DNA from: Morganella morganii
GTDB taxonomy: Bacteria; Pseudomonadota; Gammaproteobacteria; Enterobacterales; Enterobacteriaceae
Direction: 5' to 3'
Length of the DNA: 64,000 nucleotides
Assembly (NCBI RefSeq): GCF_019402645.1
Contig: NZ_VKKS01000001.1
Coordinates: 773,398-837,397, forward strand
In this document: piece after piece, positions 28,777 to 37,723 of the stretch
How positions within the stretch are numbered: position 1 is the first letter of the stretch
Layout of the letters: each line of letters opens with the position of its first letter
Notes under the pieces: model-generated
The model's database searches: none
What the model was told of the DNA's origin: nothing
The model's input: only the letters and a program-made list of their open reading frames with translations
Position numbers and translations under genes: made by a program

Positions 28777-29454
28777 ATGGGAATATTCACGTTATCGCAT
28801 TTGGTGGGGAGCCGGAAGAAAATGAAAAAACAGAAGAACGCAGCCGCGCAGAGTTTCGGGCATCTGACCGCCGGAGCTGAAAGCGACACTACAGACAATC
28901 AGCAGGTTCAGAATGCCGCCGCCCTGATGGTTTCAGATGACCAGCCGGAAGCCCCGAAGAAACACAGCCGCGCTCACAATGTGGCGGTATCGGAAGAAGC
29001 GGCAGCGAGTCCGGCACTGGCGGTACATCTGCTGCGTGAGACAGACTTGTCCTCAAAGAAAATCCGTGCCCGTCTGCGGGATGAACCGGAATACCTGTCA
29101 AAGTTCACCGTGAAGTACATGGAAGAGAATGATCCGACCTGGGAATTTCTCGACGATGAGGAACGCGTCATAAAGGCATTACAGGTATCGTCACAACACG
29201 GTGATATCAACGGTTATATGACCGCCCGGCATCAGGCAGTACAGGCACTGAAAAAGATGGAAGAGCCGATGACCGAAGATGAAGTGCAGAAAATGATTGA
29301 GCGCACCCGTCAGGCAATGAACGCATCCAATCCGGATACACCTGACAATACCGAAGCCCGGCAGAAAGCCGATGAGGAATACCAGCGCGATATGGCGAAA
29401 GCAGCAGAGAAGCTGAGAGCCACCTACAAAGAAACCGGCGTTACTCTGCCGTAA
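28777..29454 (+). CDS. Hypothetical protein of the element
   Basis: A protein of up to 225 residues (ATG at 28777; M16 is another possible start), very charged, with predicted helices (TARHQAVQALKKMEEPMTED...). It has an N-terminal KKQKNAAAQSFGHLTAG stretch that echoes SFAHLSPDTPRAQGYAG in the next gene. Not recognised. It begins 3 bp after the truncated primase, so it is in the same operon. Confidence 0.65.
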   Translation: MGIFTLSHLVGSRKKMKKQKNAAAQSFGHLTAGAESDTTDNQQVQNAAALMVSDDQPEAPKKHSRAHNVAVSEEAAASPALAVHLLRETDLSSKKIRARLRDEPEYLSKFTVKYMEENDPTWEFLDDEERVIKALQVSSQHGDINGYMTARHQAVQALKKMEEPMTEDEVQKMIERTRQAMNASNPDTPDNTEARQKADEEYQRDMAKAAEKLRATYKETGVTLP

Positions 29455-29469
29455 CCGCAGGGGGAGACG

Positions 29470-29970
29470 ATGAAACCTGATACTTATTCATTTGCTCACC
29501 TGTCACCGGACACACCACGCGCTCAGGGTTACGCCGGGCGCAGTCTGATGTACTGTGCCGCCGCTGCCTCAGTCAGTGAAAAATCAGACACCGGACAGAT
29601 GATGAATGGCATTATCCGGCAGGAGTCAGACGCACAGCCGTATACTTATCAGGAAATGATGGCTTCTATTGACGATGCGGTGAACAGCCCGAGGTGGGCG
29701 GGACTCCGGCATCCGGATAAACTGGAGGCGCAGCGTGAGCGGTGGGCCGCTGAAAACGCAGTCCCGGATATGCCGGCAATAAATCATCCCGCACAGCCGG
29801 ATACTCAGCAAATTGTGGATGCTTTGTCCAAAGCCATCCGGGAATCGCTGACCGCCGGGCAGGAAAGTATCCCGATTGAGATTACGTTCATCAATCCGGA
29901 CACCGGAGCACGTCAGACCGTAAATACGAAACCGAAAGGGCGGGTGACTACGGCAATGAATTATCCGTGA
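29470..29970 (+). CDS. Hypothetical protein of the element
   Basis: A 166-residue protein, MKPDTYSFAHLSPDTPRAQG..., not recognised. An acidic middle region (MMASIDDAVNSPRWAGLRHP) is followed by a C-terminal beta-rich tail (IPIEITFINPDTGARQTV). A GGGGGAG ribosome binding site precedes it and a strong terminator follows, making it the last gene of the operon from 27269. Confidence 0.65.
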   Translation: MKPDTYSFAHLSPDTPRAQGYAGRSLMYCAAAASVSEKSDTGQMMNGIIRQESDAQPYTYQEMMASIDDAVNSPRWAGLRHPDKLEAQRERWAAENAVPDMPAINHPAQPDTQQIVDALSKAIRESLTAGQESIPIEITFINPDTGARQTVNTKPKGRVTTAMNYP

Positions 29971-29988
29971 TTACAGATGATTCCTCAG

Positions 29989-30015
29989 ATCCTGCCAAAC
30001 GGCAGGATTTTTTTA
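29989..30015 (+). terminator. Terminator of the element's early operon
   Basis: Stem ATCCTGCC / GGCAGGAT, loop AAAC, T7 tail, 19 bp after the stop at 29970. Confidence 0.92.
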
Positions 30016-30194
30016 TGGTAATGACCCGGATAGATGTGATGAAACAGAAAAGACATCAGCAGCTAAAATAACCTCATCAGGGACCGTTACAAAATGAATT
30101 CAATCGCCTGAATTATAACGGGAAAGAGGCGATTTCTATCTATCGGGTATGAATTCGTTTGATAGCAATAGCCTCGATATTTATCATTAAATTA

Positions 30195-31223
30195 TTAATC
30201 CAGAGATGTATCGTTCAGCTCAAGTTCAAATGTGCCACCTTTTCGCGGCATAACTTGGTCAACCATCTTAATAAATCGATTCCATCCATATCCATTAGCA
30301 ATTGCTAAACGTTGAACCATTATTAAAGAATGTAAATGCTGGGAGAGCATCGGGTTGCCAACATCATCGGTAAGCCATTGGTGCATTTTATTTTTCCGTT
30401 GACCATTAGATTGTTTGGGGGTTTTTTTCTCGAGTTCTTGAAGAATGGAATCTCCCAGGCGCTCATATACAAGATCTCTGGTATAGTGGGCAACTACACT
30501 AAATCTGTTTTTACTCATGCCACTCCAAGGCCAATTTCTTAATTTATAGATATTTTCATAAAACTCATCAGGAAATTTTTTTGCCCAAGCAGCGAGTTCC
30601 TTGCTTATTATTTTGTCCAGATAAGCTTGTAATGCGTCCTTGGGGCGAATTTCTTGGTAGCCGGTTGCTTCATCAACTAAGGCTATAATTCCGACTTTCG
30701 CAAGTGAACGAACTAATATTTCAGCTTTTTGTGCTGTATCCATCTGGTTGGATTTTAAGGCTCCATCTTGACGAGCTTTGAGATAAACATCACAAACTAA
30801 TGGCAAAATTGAAGCGTCATAACCCTCAAGTTCGGCACCTGAATTGTCCAAAAAACGCTCACGTTTGATCGCGTCCATAAGGTCATGATTTATATATGGA
30901 ACTAGATTCGCTGCATCCATGAAAGCAGGGAGTATGATCTCGCCATCAAGAGTGGCTCTCACGCCTCGGCTTGGGCGTCCTAGAGCTTTAAATACGGATG
31001 ATTGAGAAATTATTCGTTTTCCATTATTCAGCACTGCCACTTCCAGCTCGGTGTCATTTATTTTTAAAACACCTTCAAGTTGAGTAGATGGAAGAGCTTT
31101 CTTGATTTTTTCCCAGCGTTTGTTGGCTGCATTCTGAGCAACCTCTTTTCGTTCAGTAGCAGTCAATTTCTCAGCTCGAGCTTTGCCGCCTTTGGCTTGG
31201 GGTGATTCATTTTCAATAGTCAT
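30195..31223 (-). CDS. P63C domain protein
   Basis: A 342-residue protein with a basic N-terminus (GGKARAEKLTATERKEVAQN) and a C-terminal P63C domain, seen in the stretch FPDEFYENIYKLRNWPWSGM and onward (RDLVYERLGDSILQELEKKTP, HQWLTDDVGNPMLSQHLHSL). The domain is found in phages and islands, and its role is not known; DNA binding or regulation is likely. It is on the opposite strand to the operon, more AT-rich, and has its own promoter region (31224-31354). Confidence 0.88.
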   Translation of the reverse strand: MTIENESPQAKGGKARAEKLTATERKEVAQNAANKRWEKIKKALPSTQLEGVLKINDTELEVAVLNNGKRIISQSSVFKALGRPSRGVRATLDGEIILPAFMDAANLVPYINHDLMDAIKRERFLDNSGAELEGYDASILPLVCDVYLKARQDGALKSNQMDTAQKAEILVRSLAKVGIIALVDEATGYQEIRPKDALQAYLDKIISKELAAWAKKFPDEFYENIYKLRNWPWSGMSKNRFSVVAHYTRDLVYERLGDSILQELEKKTPKQSNGQRKNKMHQWLTDDVGNPMLSQHLHSLIMVQRLAIANGYGWNRFIKMVDQVMPRKGGTFELELNDTSLD

Positions 31224-31354
31224 GCTGAAATCCTTTGATATATGATGTGGCTATTATCATCATCAATATTTAAATCAGCAAGCATTATTTAAAATTATGC
31301 TTGCTTGGTTATTATGAATAGCATCAGTTCTTTGCTTAAAATAGACCTTTAGGA

Positions 31355-31666
31355 TTGCCTATGCCAATAGATAAAACTTTCAGTTCGGGGCTAACATACC
31401 GAAAAGCAAAGTCCGTCATAGCCACAGTAACCGGCACCGTCACAAAGCCACCTCAGCGGGTTAAGACGGCAACCGGTAAAGTAATGGCAATAATGACCGT
31501 TCAGGCAGAAAGCGAACGCCGTAGCCCCTACCCGCTGAAGCTGGTGGCATTTGATATGAACGCACTGGAACTAATGACCTGCCAGAAAGGGAGCCAGATT
31601 ATTGCCACTGGCTGGCATGAATGGTTTAACGGGTATCAGCTTACCGGAGTGACTATAACTCATTGA
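31355..31666 (+). CDS. Small OB-fold/SSB-like protein
   Basis: A 103-residue protein with beta-strand patterning of a single-stranded DNA-binding OB fold: AKSVIATVTGTVTKPPQRVK ... GKVMAIMTVQAESERRSPYP, then GSQIIATGWHEWFNGYQLTG. SSB-like genes of this size are typical at the att-distal end of P4-like elements. Function in element replication is inferred. Confidence 0.65.
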   Translation: MPMPIDKTFSSGLTYRKAKSVIATVTGTVTKPPQRVKTATGKVMAIMTVQAESERRSPYPLKLVAFDMNALELMTCQKGSQIIATGWHEWFNGYQLTGVTITH

Positions 31667-32289
31667 TATTAAATATGATGCAAATCTACGTATATCCTTT
31701 CAAACCAGATAATCCTTTCTCCCCATTGGGGTAAAAGGGATGATCCAAAGATGGGTCATGATAAAAATCAATCAGTTGCCTTGCACACCGGAGGCCGCCG
31801 CTGGCGTTCCCCGAAAATATCAATGAGTTAGCTTGTGGTCAGTATGCCAAACGTACCAACCTGCAATCAGGCGGCTTAAGTTCCAACCCTCATAAACAGG
31901 TCTCCTTTATATCAAGGAGACTAAAAATTACTTATAAAACATTAATATCCAACTTTGGATAATTAACTGTCAGGAATCTGACCGTCGCTGTTTGAAATGG
32001 AGTCAGTGGGAATGATGGATAATTCAGGTAGGTAGACGACCCCGAACGGGTAGACAATGGGTAGACAGCATAAATGGTACTATCTACCCGCTGAAAGCCT
32101 TGTAGCATAAGGGATGAGAGCAATTAGGTAGACAGGTAGATAACTAAAGCCCATTTTTCTGTAAACGCGCACACGCATCGACGCGCCCACGTAACAGCAG
32201 GCGGTTTTTTCTTGGGGGCATATAAAGGGGCATATTTTGAGGTGTTAATATCTAATTTGTTATATAACAATAAGTTAATGATGCTTGCT
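31667..32289. other. Right end of the element: non-coding, repeat-containing
   Basis: 620 bp without a convincing gene. It holds a perfect hairpin GTCTCCTT/AAGGAGAC at 31900-31921, and the GGTAGAC repeat cluster at 32031-32141. In P4-like elements this end often carries the cis replication region and integrase arm sites. No gene remnant can be named. Confidence 0.5.
32031..32141. repeat. Cluster of GGTAGAC/T heptamers
   Basis: GGTAGAC at 32031, 32049, 32060 and 32127, GGTAGAT at 32135, and the inverted ATCTACC at 32082. Related heptamers occur on the left arm: GTCTACT (22684), GTCTATT (22757), ATCTACT (22767). They are probably integrase arm-type sites; replication iterons are an alternative. 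Confidence 0.65.
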
Positions 32290-32302
32290 AGTCCCGCTCT
32301 GG
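32290..32302 (+). repeat. attR core
   Basis: AGTCCCGCTCTGG, identical to 22648-22660 in tRNA-Leu. The bases after it (CGCCATAT) resemble the tRNA's GCACCATAT with one base lost. Confidence 0.85.
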
Positions 32303-32350
32303 CGCCATATAGAAATTCATTGATTTTTCAGTGAGTTAGAGTCAAGAGAA

Positions 32351-32373
32351 GCCACCCATTGGGTGGCTTTTTT
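32351..32373 (+). terminator. Terminator after attR (displaced tRNA terminator)
   Basis: Stem GCCACCC / GGGTGGC with loop ATT and T6, about 50 bp after attR. Its distance from the att core suits the original terminator of the tRNA operon, carried away by insertion of the element. Confidence 0.75.
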
Positions 32374-32566
32374 GTGGTTTAAATCAAACTTCATTATATT
32401 TTTACTATATCCTTTCACTATATTCCCTCCTTCAGACACTGAGCTGGTTCAGTATGTCGTTAACGATGTTATACGCTCAGAGGTTTCTGGTCAGGGGTAG
32501 GAGGCATAAAGGCTTTTACCTTTGAAGCTGTATAACCCTGCACGATAGAATGAAGCTCCGATAATG

Positions 32567-33148
32567 TTATTTAGGGCATAGTTCAGATACGTTATTTAAA
32601 CCTTGCTGAGTATGCTCAAAAGTAATAATTTTTGAGCCATTATCATGGTTAATTCGCAGCACATAGATACTATCAAAATCGGAGCCTTGCCATTTTGGGA
32701 TCTCGTCAGGGTTACCGCCTTCAGTTTTCATTATACCTTTAGCAGCTTTGACTAAGTTGTCATGCTCCCATGCGATAAAAATGACTGAGTTTTCGTATTG
32801 GCTGCTCAATAACGCCTTTTGTAGTTCTTTAGTTTCCCGGGCATGGTAATTCAGATGAATAGGCAAGGACTCTTTTATTGCGGTTGGGGTAATCGTTTGA
32901 ACCGCGCGTAATGAACTCCCCGGCTTATTCTGCTTCGGTGCGGAGGCAAACAAAGCATCAGGTTTACCAAACTGAGAAATGAGTACATCGGGTAGGGCTA
33001 ACGCGCGGTTTAGCCCTTTACAGGTTAATTGACCGCTATCATTATTCGGTTTCTCACCATGCCGGACAAAGACAATTGTTTGCATTGAATACGCCATAGA
33101 GCTGAATCCCAAAAACAGTACGCTTAAAAATGCCAAGGCATGACGCAT
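32567..33148 (-). CDS. Secreted histidine phosphatase family protein
   Basis: A 193-residue protein with a signal peptide (MRHALAFLSVLFLGFSSMAY) and the phosphohistidine motif FVRHGEKP right after it. The second catalytic region is FIAWEHDNLVKAAKG with the general-acid/His pair. It belongs to branch 1-like histidine phosphatases, probably periplasmic; substrate unknown. It lies just outside attR, so it is host or older accessory DNA. Confidence 0.85.
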   Translation of the reverse strand: MRHALAFLSVLFLGFSSMAYSMQTIVFVRHGEKPNNDSGQLTCKGLNRALALPDVLISQFGKPDALFASAPKQNKPGSSLRAVQTITPTAIKESLPIHLNYHARETKELQKALLSSQYENSVIFIAWEHDNLVKAAKGIMKTEGGNPDEIPKWQGSDFDSIYVLRINHDNGSKIITFEHTQQGLNNVSELCPK

Positions 33149-33638
33149 AGATTGATACCTTTGTTTAAATTAACGATGTAATTTTCTTATTATAGAGTTT
33201 AATTTATCATAAGTTGCAATTTTTTACCTGTCTGGGCTTTATCTGGCATTAATGTTTCTTAGAATGGGATTCAAGTCCCCGGATAACCTGACAGGACGGA
33301 AGTCCACTGACACCTTATGGCTGATATCGATGCACGTGAATACAATCCTGACGCTATCAACCAGCAGATCAGACAATCCTACTCGTAGTGTACCCCTGTC
33401 TGTAAATTTATCGTGCGGGTATGGTGCTGTTTTTGGGTCATATTGAAAATCAATTTATTTGGCAGGCTGATGTAGACCATGTACAGTAAAGTGTATGGTG
33501 TTAACCAAAGATAATTATTATATATCAATGTGATATGCAAATTTATGCTATCAAACTTGTCTATGTGAAGTAAATAATATCTATTTGACAAAAATAGATA
33601 TATTGTAATAAAAGTAAGTTCTATTAATCAGAATGAAT
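33149..33638. other. Intergenic region, possible gene scar
   Basis: 490 bp with no convincing gene. The plus strand from 33317 reads MADIDAREYNPDAINQQIRQ then a stop two residues later, which looks protein-like and may be the end of a deleted gene, but is too short to name. The rest is AT-rich. Confidence 0.35.
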
Positions 33639-34715
33639 TTATTTTAATATACCTAATATCCGGCTAAGATATTCCCCATCATAAAATTTTGAAATTGAGT
33701 TTTTTATTACATTTGGATCTGGTATTACTTCTTTTCTTACTATTTTATTTAAAATATGAGAGAGTTTTTTATAATCACCAACAGGGTATAGTTCTCCATT
33801 TTTATAATTACAAACAATATCCGATGGACCCGTCGGGCAATCTGAACTGACAATATAAATACCGTAACTGTTTGCTTCGCATAAAACCATAGGTAAACCT
33901 TCGTAGGTGGATGTCAGGACAATTGCAGAAACATTCTTTATCTCATTTTCCACATAGCTCCACGGTTCAGGCTGCCATCCGTGCCAGATGATTTTTTCAC
34001 TTATTTTCAGTTCATGAGCTAAATTCTTTAATATCATTATTTCTGATTCATCCCCGGAACCAACGATATGCAGAGTCCAGTCATCACTGACATAAGATAA
34101 TGCGAGAAACAATTCATTCATATTCTTTTGTCCTCCGCTCATTACCCGGCCGAGGTACAAAAAATTTGTTTCATTACCACAAAATATCGTTCTTTCCTGT
34201 GCCGGTACAGGATTGTAAATAGTATAAATATCAGATGAAGAAGCACCCATGGCAGATAACTGCTGTGATATACCATTACTGATTGATAGATGTTTATCCG
34301 CCATCAGCAGATATTTTGCTTTGTATGAACCGTAGACGGAAAAATGATTCCATGAAAATAATGGTATGTTTTTAAAGGAAAGTCTAAGTGCTAATCTTGA
34401 GATATAACAACCAACGGAATCAAATGCTATAATATAATCTGGTTCTGTTTTTTTTATGATCAATGAAAATTGATATGCAAATGAGATCCTTTTTAATTTT
34501 CCATTTTTTAATGAAGAATTAAGTCTCGTAAAAATATTATTACCCAACCATACATCATTAACTACATTATTCAGTTCATTAAAAAAAACAAAAGATATTT
34601 GATACTTTTTATCAGATCCGGTCAGTAGTTTGCTAAAAGTACTAAAAACAGTCTCCATTCCGCCAAAGCCACTAATATTACGGCCTGTAATTATAATTTT
34701 AGTTACATCTGACAT
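33639..34715 (-). CDS. WaaB/RfaB-like glycosyltransferase (family 4)
   Basis: A 358-residue GT-B glycosyltransferase. It resembles LPS 1,6-galactosyltransferase WaaB closely in its motifs: ISGFGGMETVFSTFSKLL at the N-terminus, LFSWNHFSVYGSYKAK, the sugar-nucleotide region FLYLGRVMSGGQKNMNELF, HGWQPEPW, and STYEGLPMVLCEANSYGI then SSDCPTGPSD with the EX7E-type pair. It should add a hexose to the LPS core or another surface glycan at the inner membrane face. It stands alone, AT-rich, with no other glycan gene nearby, which suggests acquisition. Confidence 0.88.
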   Translation of the reverse strand: MSDVTKIIITGRNISGFGGMETVFSTFSKLLTGSDKKYQISFVFFNELNNVVNDVWLGNNIFTRLNSSLKNGKLKRISFAYQFSLIIKKTEPDYIIAFDSVGCYISRLALRLSFKNIPLFSWNHFSVYGSYKAKYLLMADKHLSISNGISQQLSAMGASSSDIYTIYNPVPAQERTIFCGNETNFLYLGRVMSGGQKNMNELFLALSYVSDDWTLHIVGSGDESEIMILKNLAHELKISEKIIWHGWQPEPWSYVENEIKNVSAIVLTSTYEGLPMVLCEANSYGIYIVSSDCPTGPSDIVCNYKNGELYPVGDYKKLSHILNKIVRKEVIPDPNVIKNSISKFYDGEYLSRILGILK

Positions 34716-35424
34716 CCCGGGGGTTTCCTGATAGTTGAATCATTATTGATAATTTAGCATAAGGAGTTGCTACTTACCAAAAATTATCAACGCATTATAA
34801 AGTTTATACTTTTCACAATATCATCATGATATCATATATATCTATTTGTTTTTAAAGCAATAATGGTATCTTTTTTATTGTTAATGGCAGCCTTAACTAA
34901 TTGATATTTCATTTGGTTAGCGTTAAGAAAAGAGTCATCCCTGCGGTGGTTTTTTTGCAATTGTAATCTGTCATTGAAAACCTGAGGTGGTGATAATTAC
35001 TGGCAATTCTTATGAAAATTTTACGATCATCCGGAGTATTTTTATACTCCGGCAGCATCAAAAGATTTGCATTCGTATAATTGATAATTATCTATGGTAA
35101 TGGGTAATAATGTAATTTCTCAGAAAAGAATTTTATTTTAAGGTGTAATGCAGACGTTGTATTATACAGAGATAACTTTACTGATTACCGTTCTTTAAGG
35201 TTAACCAATTAGTGATTTGGTATAATCATCTGTTCTGTAATAAAAAAGTATCCTGTAGTCTTCTGGTGAATATCATGTGGAAAAGAAAATAGCAAAACAA
35301 ATGATTGAAGTTGAAAATATAATGCGTGTCTTTTTGGTTGGTCGTAAAAATTAAAATGACATACAATACGAGATCAGTGTTTTTTTTGAAAAACGGAATA
35401 ATAATACGAAGCCAGAGGTACCTG
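34716..35424. other. AT-rich intergenic region, nothing recognised
   Basis: 700 bp between the divergent glycosyltransferase and Zn-ribbon genes. Strongly AT-rich; it must hold both promoters. I see no gene remnant, RNA gene or clear repeat. Confidence 0.5.
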
Positions 35425-35868
35425 ATGGATAATGCATCACCAAATAATGTTCAGATCCGGGAATTTGTGGAGCGCTTAAAAACAGTAACCGGACCGCGGT
35501 TTTTTCATTATCTGAATGCTAAACAAGTCAAAACCACGTGTCTGATGTGCGGATATAATGGCAGACAGATTATAGATGAAACAAACTATACAACAGCGCA
35601 GGACAGGCTGGACAATAAACCACCACATACGTTCGTCACATTTTATTATCATACTCCGGGTATTCCGGCGGACAGTATAAACCATTATTATTATCGTCTT
35701 ATTTGTGATAACTGTGGTTTTGTTACCCAGCATAGTGCCAGATGTGTCATAAACTGGCTGGATGAAGAAGAACAACGGGAAGAGCAACGGAAAGAGCATC
35801 TGACTGATGCTGAATGGGAAAATTCACCGGAACCGGTTATTGCAGAGCCGGAACAAAAACAGCTGTAG
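35425..35868 (+). CDS. Hypothetical protein with two CxxC pairs
   Basis: A 147-residue protein beginning MDNASPNNVQIREFVERLKT. CLMCGYNG near residue 44 and ICDNCGFV near residue 105 form a probable zinc ribbon that encloses a beta-rich insert. The C-terminal 35 residues are very acidic and Gln/Glu-rich. I used the ATG at 35425 because AGAGG precedes it; an upstream frame to 35326 has no ribosome binding site. Not recognised; a terminator (ACCGGG/CCCGGT, ~35878-35905) follows. Confidence 0.7.
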   Translation: MDNASPNNVQIREFVERLKTVTGPRFFHYLNAKQVKTTCLMCGYNGRQIIDETNYTTAQDRLDNKPPHTFVTFYYHTPGIPADSINHYYYRLICDNCGFVTQHSARCVINWLDEEEQREEQRKEHLTDAEWENSPEPVIAEPEQKQL

Positions 35869-36053
35869 CATAATAATACCGGGAGATAACGCCCGGTTTT
35901 TCTTTTATGTATTTCTTTTTTTTGCTTTTTTATTCATCACCTTCTTGTTTTTTCATCAAAATATTATGATTTTTAAGAACTTTACTTTACCTTAACGGCA
36001 AGGTTCAATGTCATACGCAGAATTACCTGCAGGAAAAGGTGAACGGAGGATAT

Positions 36054-36221
36054 ATGGAAGATGGTTTAATGGTGATTGCAGGACTGGCGCTTGTTGCAGC
36101 CGTCGCAGGTCTGGTAAAGCCTTCTCTTGTGGGTATGAAAAGCCGTATAGGTGCGTTATTGGGTTATTTAATTATTTTTATTATTTTTTTGGTGCCTGCA
36201 TTAATACTGATGCCTGATTAA
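36054..36221 (+). CDS. Small two-helix membrane protein
   Basis: A 55-residue protein, MEDGLMVIAGLALVAAVAGL..., with two hydrophobic helices separated by a short basic loop (KPSLVGMKSRIG). GGAGG lies 5 bp before the ATG at 36054, which favours this start over the one at 36039. Function unknown. Confidence 0.65.
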   Translation: MEDGLMVIAGLALVAAVAGLVKPSLVGMKSRIGALLGYLIIFIIFLVPALILMPD

Positions 36222-36369
36222 TGAAATAATATCTGAATTGTTCAGAGATTGTGGAGAGAACTTTATTAAATGTAAATATGGTAAAGTTATTCTTCATCAT
36301 ATTGACCTTCCCCTTGGGGCAACCTTTATGATTAATACCGTCAACCAGATACGAAAAAAGGAATTAATC

Positions 36370-36738
36370 ATGAAAAATACTCTTATTCTCACTGCATTGT
36401 TATCAGGTATTATTACATTTGGCGCTGCGGCAAATCCGGTATTATTAAGTGGTGATATGCATGCCGTTACCACACCGGCGCAGAAAGAACTGGGTGATTC
36501 TATGATGCGTATGCATGACGGTATGGCAAAAACATTATCTGAGCAAAATGCGGATATTGCATTTGCAGAAGGTATGATTGCGCATCATAAAGGGGCTGTC
36601 GAAATGGCTCAGATTGAACTGAAGTACGGTTCAGATCCGGAAATGCGAAAGTTAGCTCAGGATATTATTGATGCTCAGGGCCCGGAAATAAAGCAGATGC
36701 AGGACTGGCTTAAAAATAATAAGCCAACTAAGAAATAA
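36370..36738 (+). CDS. DUF305 (CopM-like) periplasmic protein
   Basis: A 122-residue secreted protein with signal peptide (MKNTLILTALLSGIITFGAA) and a ferritin-like DUF305 domain: MRMHDGMAKTLSEQ ... AFAEGMIAHHKGAVEMAQIE. The MIxHHxxAxxMA motif with its paired His and Met residues is characteristic; some members bind copper or silver. I used the ATG at 36370, where the signal peptide begins and GGAATTA lies upstream. No metal-efflux genes are adjacent. A hairpin ACGGTAT/ATACCGT with T7 follows near 36757-36788. Confidence 0.88.
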   Translation: MKNTLILTALLSGIITFGAAANPVLLSGDMHAVTTPAQKELGDSMMRMHDGMAKTLSEQNADIAFAEGMIAHHKGAVEMAQIELKYGSDPEMRKLAQDIIDAQGPEIKQMQDWLKNNKPTKK

Positions 36739-36991
36739 ATATTCAATAATAATCACGGTATCTCTGTGCTCAGATATACCGTTTTTTTGTATTTTTAGTT
36801 GCAAATTTCTTTTCTGACTTCCATTCGGATCGCAAAAATAAATCTCCGTACCAAAATTTTTACTACTCAGGTAGACAATACTCTTTCAAAGACATATTAA
36901 ATATCCTGTGAGTTGATGATGTGCGGTTCAATCTCTGATTAAGTTTTCAGTATTATTATCAAACTAAATTATTTTAAGAAAAGGATATTCT

Positions 36992-37723
36992 ATGCCGGAC
37001 CCGGAAATTACTGCGTTTTTTGCAAAATATCAGGATTCAAAAAAATCGCCGGGATTTTCCCGCCTGCATTGGTTATCTGATGCGGCAAAACGCGCGAAAC
37101 AGCTGTCACTGACTACACATCCTTTGGCTTTCACTCATCCCTGTGCCCGTAAAAATCGTTATGGGAAAGTGAGTACGGTGCCCGCGATGGCGGGGGTAAA
37201 AAAGAAAAATGATGGCTTCCTGCGATCCGGTAATGTGAAAGTTCAGCCGGATGCAGAAGGCAATGCGGCTGCACTGGAAATATATACGTTTCTGATGCTG
37301 AAGATGCAGGACGGAAAGACATTACTGGCACATTTGTGTGAAGAAAGTGAACTGGCAAAAAAAATCCTGGGCAAAAAAGATTACCGGACATTGCGGACCG
37401 GTTTTTTACAGGTACTGACCGGTACAAAAACAACAGTAACAAGCCCGAAAATCAAGCAGGTTTTTTTCCCTGTACCGGCCGACGGATGCATAACGGGCTA
37501 TCATCTGTTATCAGTTCTGACGCCGTCGGGATTATTATCTGAACTGCTTCACCGGCTTGATATAGCCGGTACGTTTCCCGGGTATCTTGTTGTTATTCAT
37601 ATTGGCGGTAATAAACCACAAAATATTTCTGCACTTAATATGCGTAATAAAGGAAAAGCCTGTTTATTGTTCTCAATACCACCGGGAACTGTCAGTGCCG
37701 GAGGCGATCACTGTGTCCATTAA
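36992..37723 (+). CDS. csy1: Short Cas8f/Csy1 (type I-F), C-terminal half missing
   Basis: Large-subunit homologue of the type I-F crRNA-guided complex, 243 residues against about 430 usual. The N-terminal part is clear: WLSDAAKRAKQLSLTTHPLA, FTHPCARKNRYGKVSTVPAM, GFLRSGNVKVQPDAEGNAAA then LEIYTFLMLKMQDGKTLLAH, and SPKIKQVFFPVPADG. The protein ends soon after GGNKPQNISALNMRNKGKAC then LLFSIPPG, where normal Cas8f continues for ~190 residues into the helical bundle that recruits Cas2-3. Its last 11 bp overlap the start of csy2. It has a good AAAGGA ribosome binding site and no internal stop. Confidence 0.88.
   Translation: MPDPEITAFFAKYQDSKKSPGFSRLHWLSDAAKRAKQLSLTTHPLAFTHPCARKNRYGKVSTVPAMAGVKKKNDGFLRSGNVKVQPDAEGNAAALEIYTFLMLKMQDGKTLLAHLCEESELAKKILGKKDYRTLRTGFLQVLTGTKTTVTSPKIKQVFFPVPADGCITGYHLLSVLTPSGLLSELLHRLDIAGTFPGYLVVIHIGGNKPQNISALNMRNKGKACLLFSIPPGTVSAGGDHCVH

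Larger units (their letters stand above)
22648..32302. mobile_element. P4-like integrated element in tRNA-Leu (~9.6 kb)
   Basis: Bounded by 13-bp direct repeats, with a tyrosine integrase adjacent to the tRNA, two AlpA-type regulators, a Rha-like protein, an RHH repressor, an Icd-like protein, a short primase with zinc finger, a P63C gene and an OB-fold protein. This set is typical of P4-like satellites and defective prophage islands. No capsid, tail or packaging genes are recognised, and the primase lacks its helicase part, so the element probably depends on helpers or is stuck. Confidence 0.85.

Noticed and set aside
33252..33446. A 64-codon gene after the histidine phosphatase
   Set aside because: No ribosome binding site and no recognisable product; a protein-like scar is in another frame.
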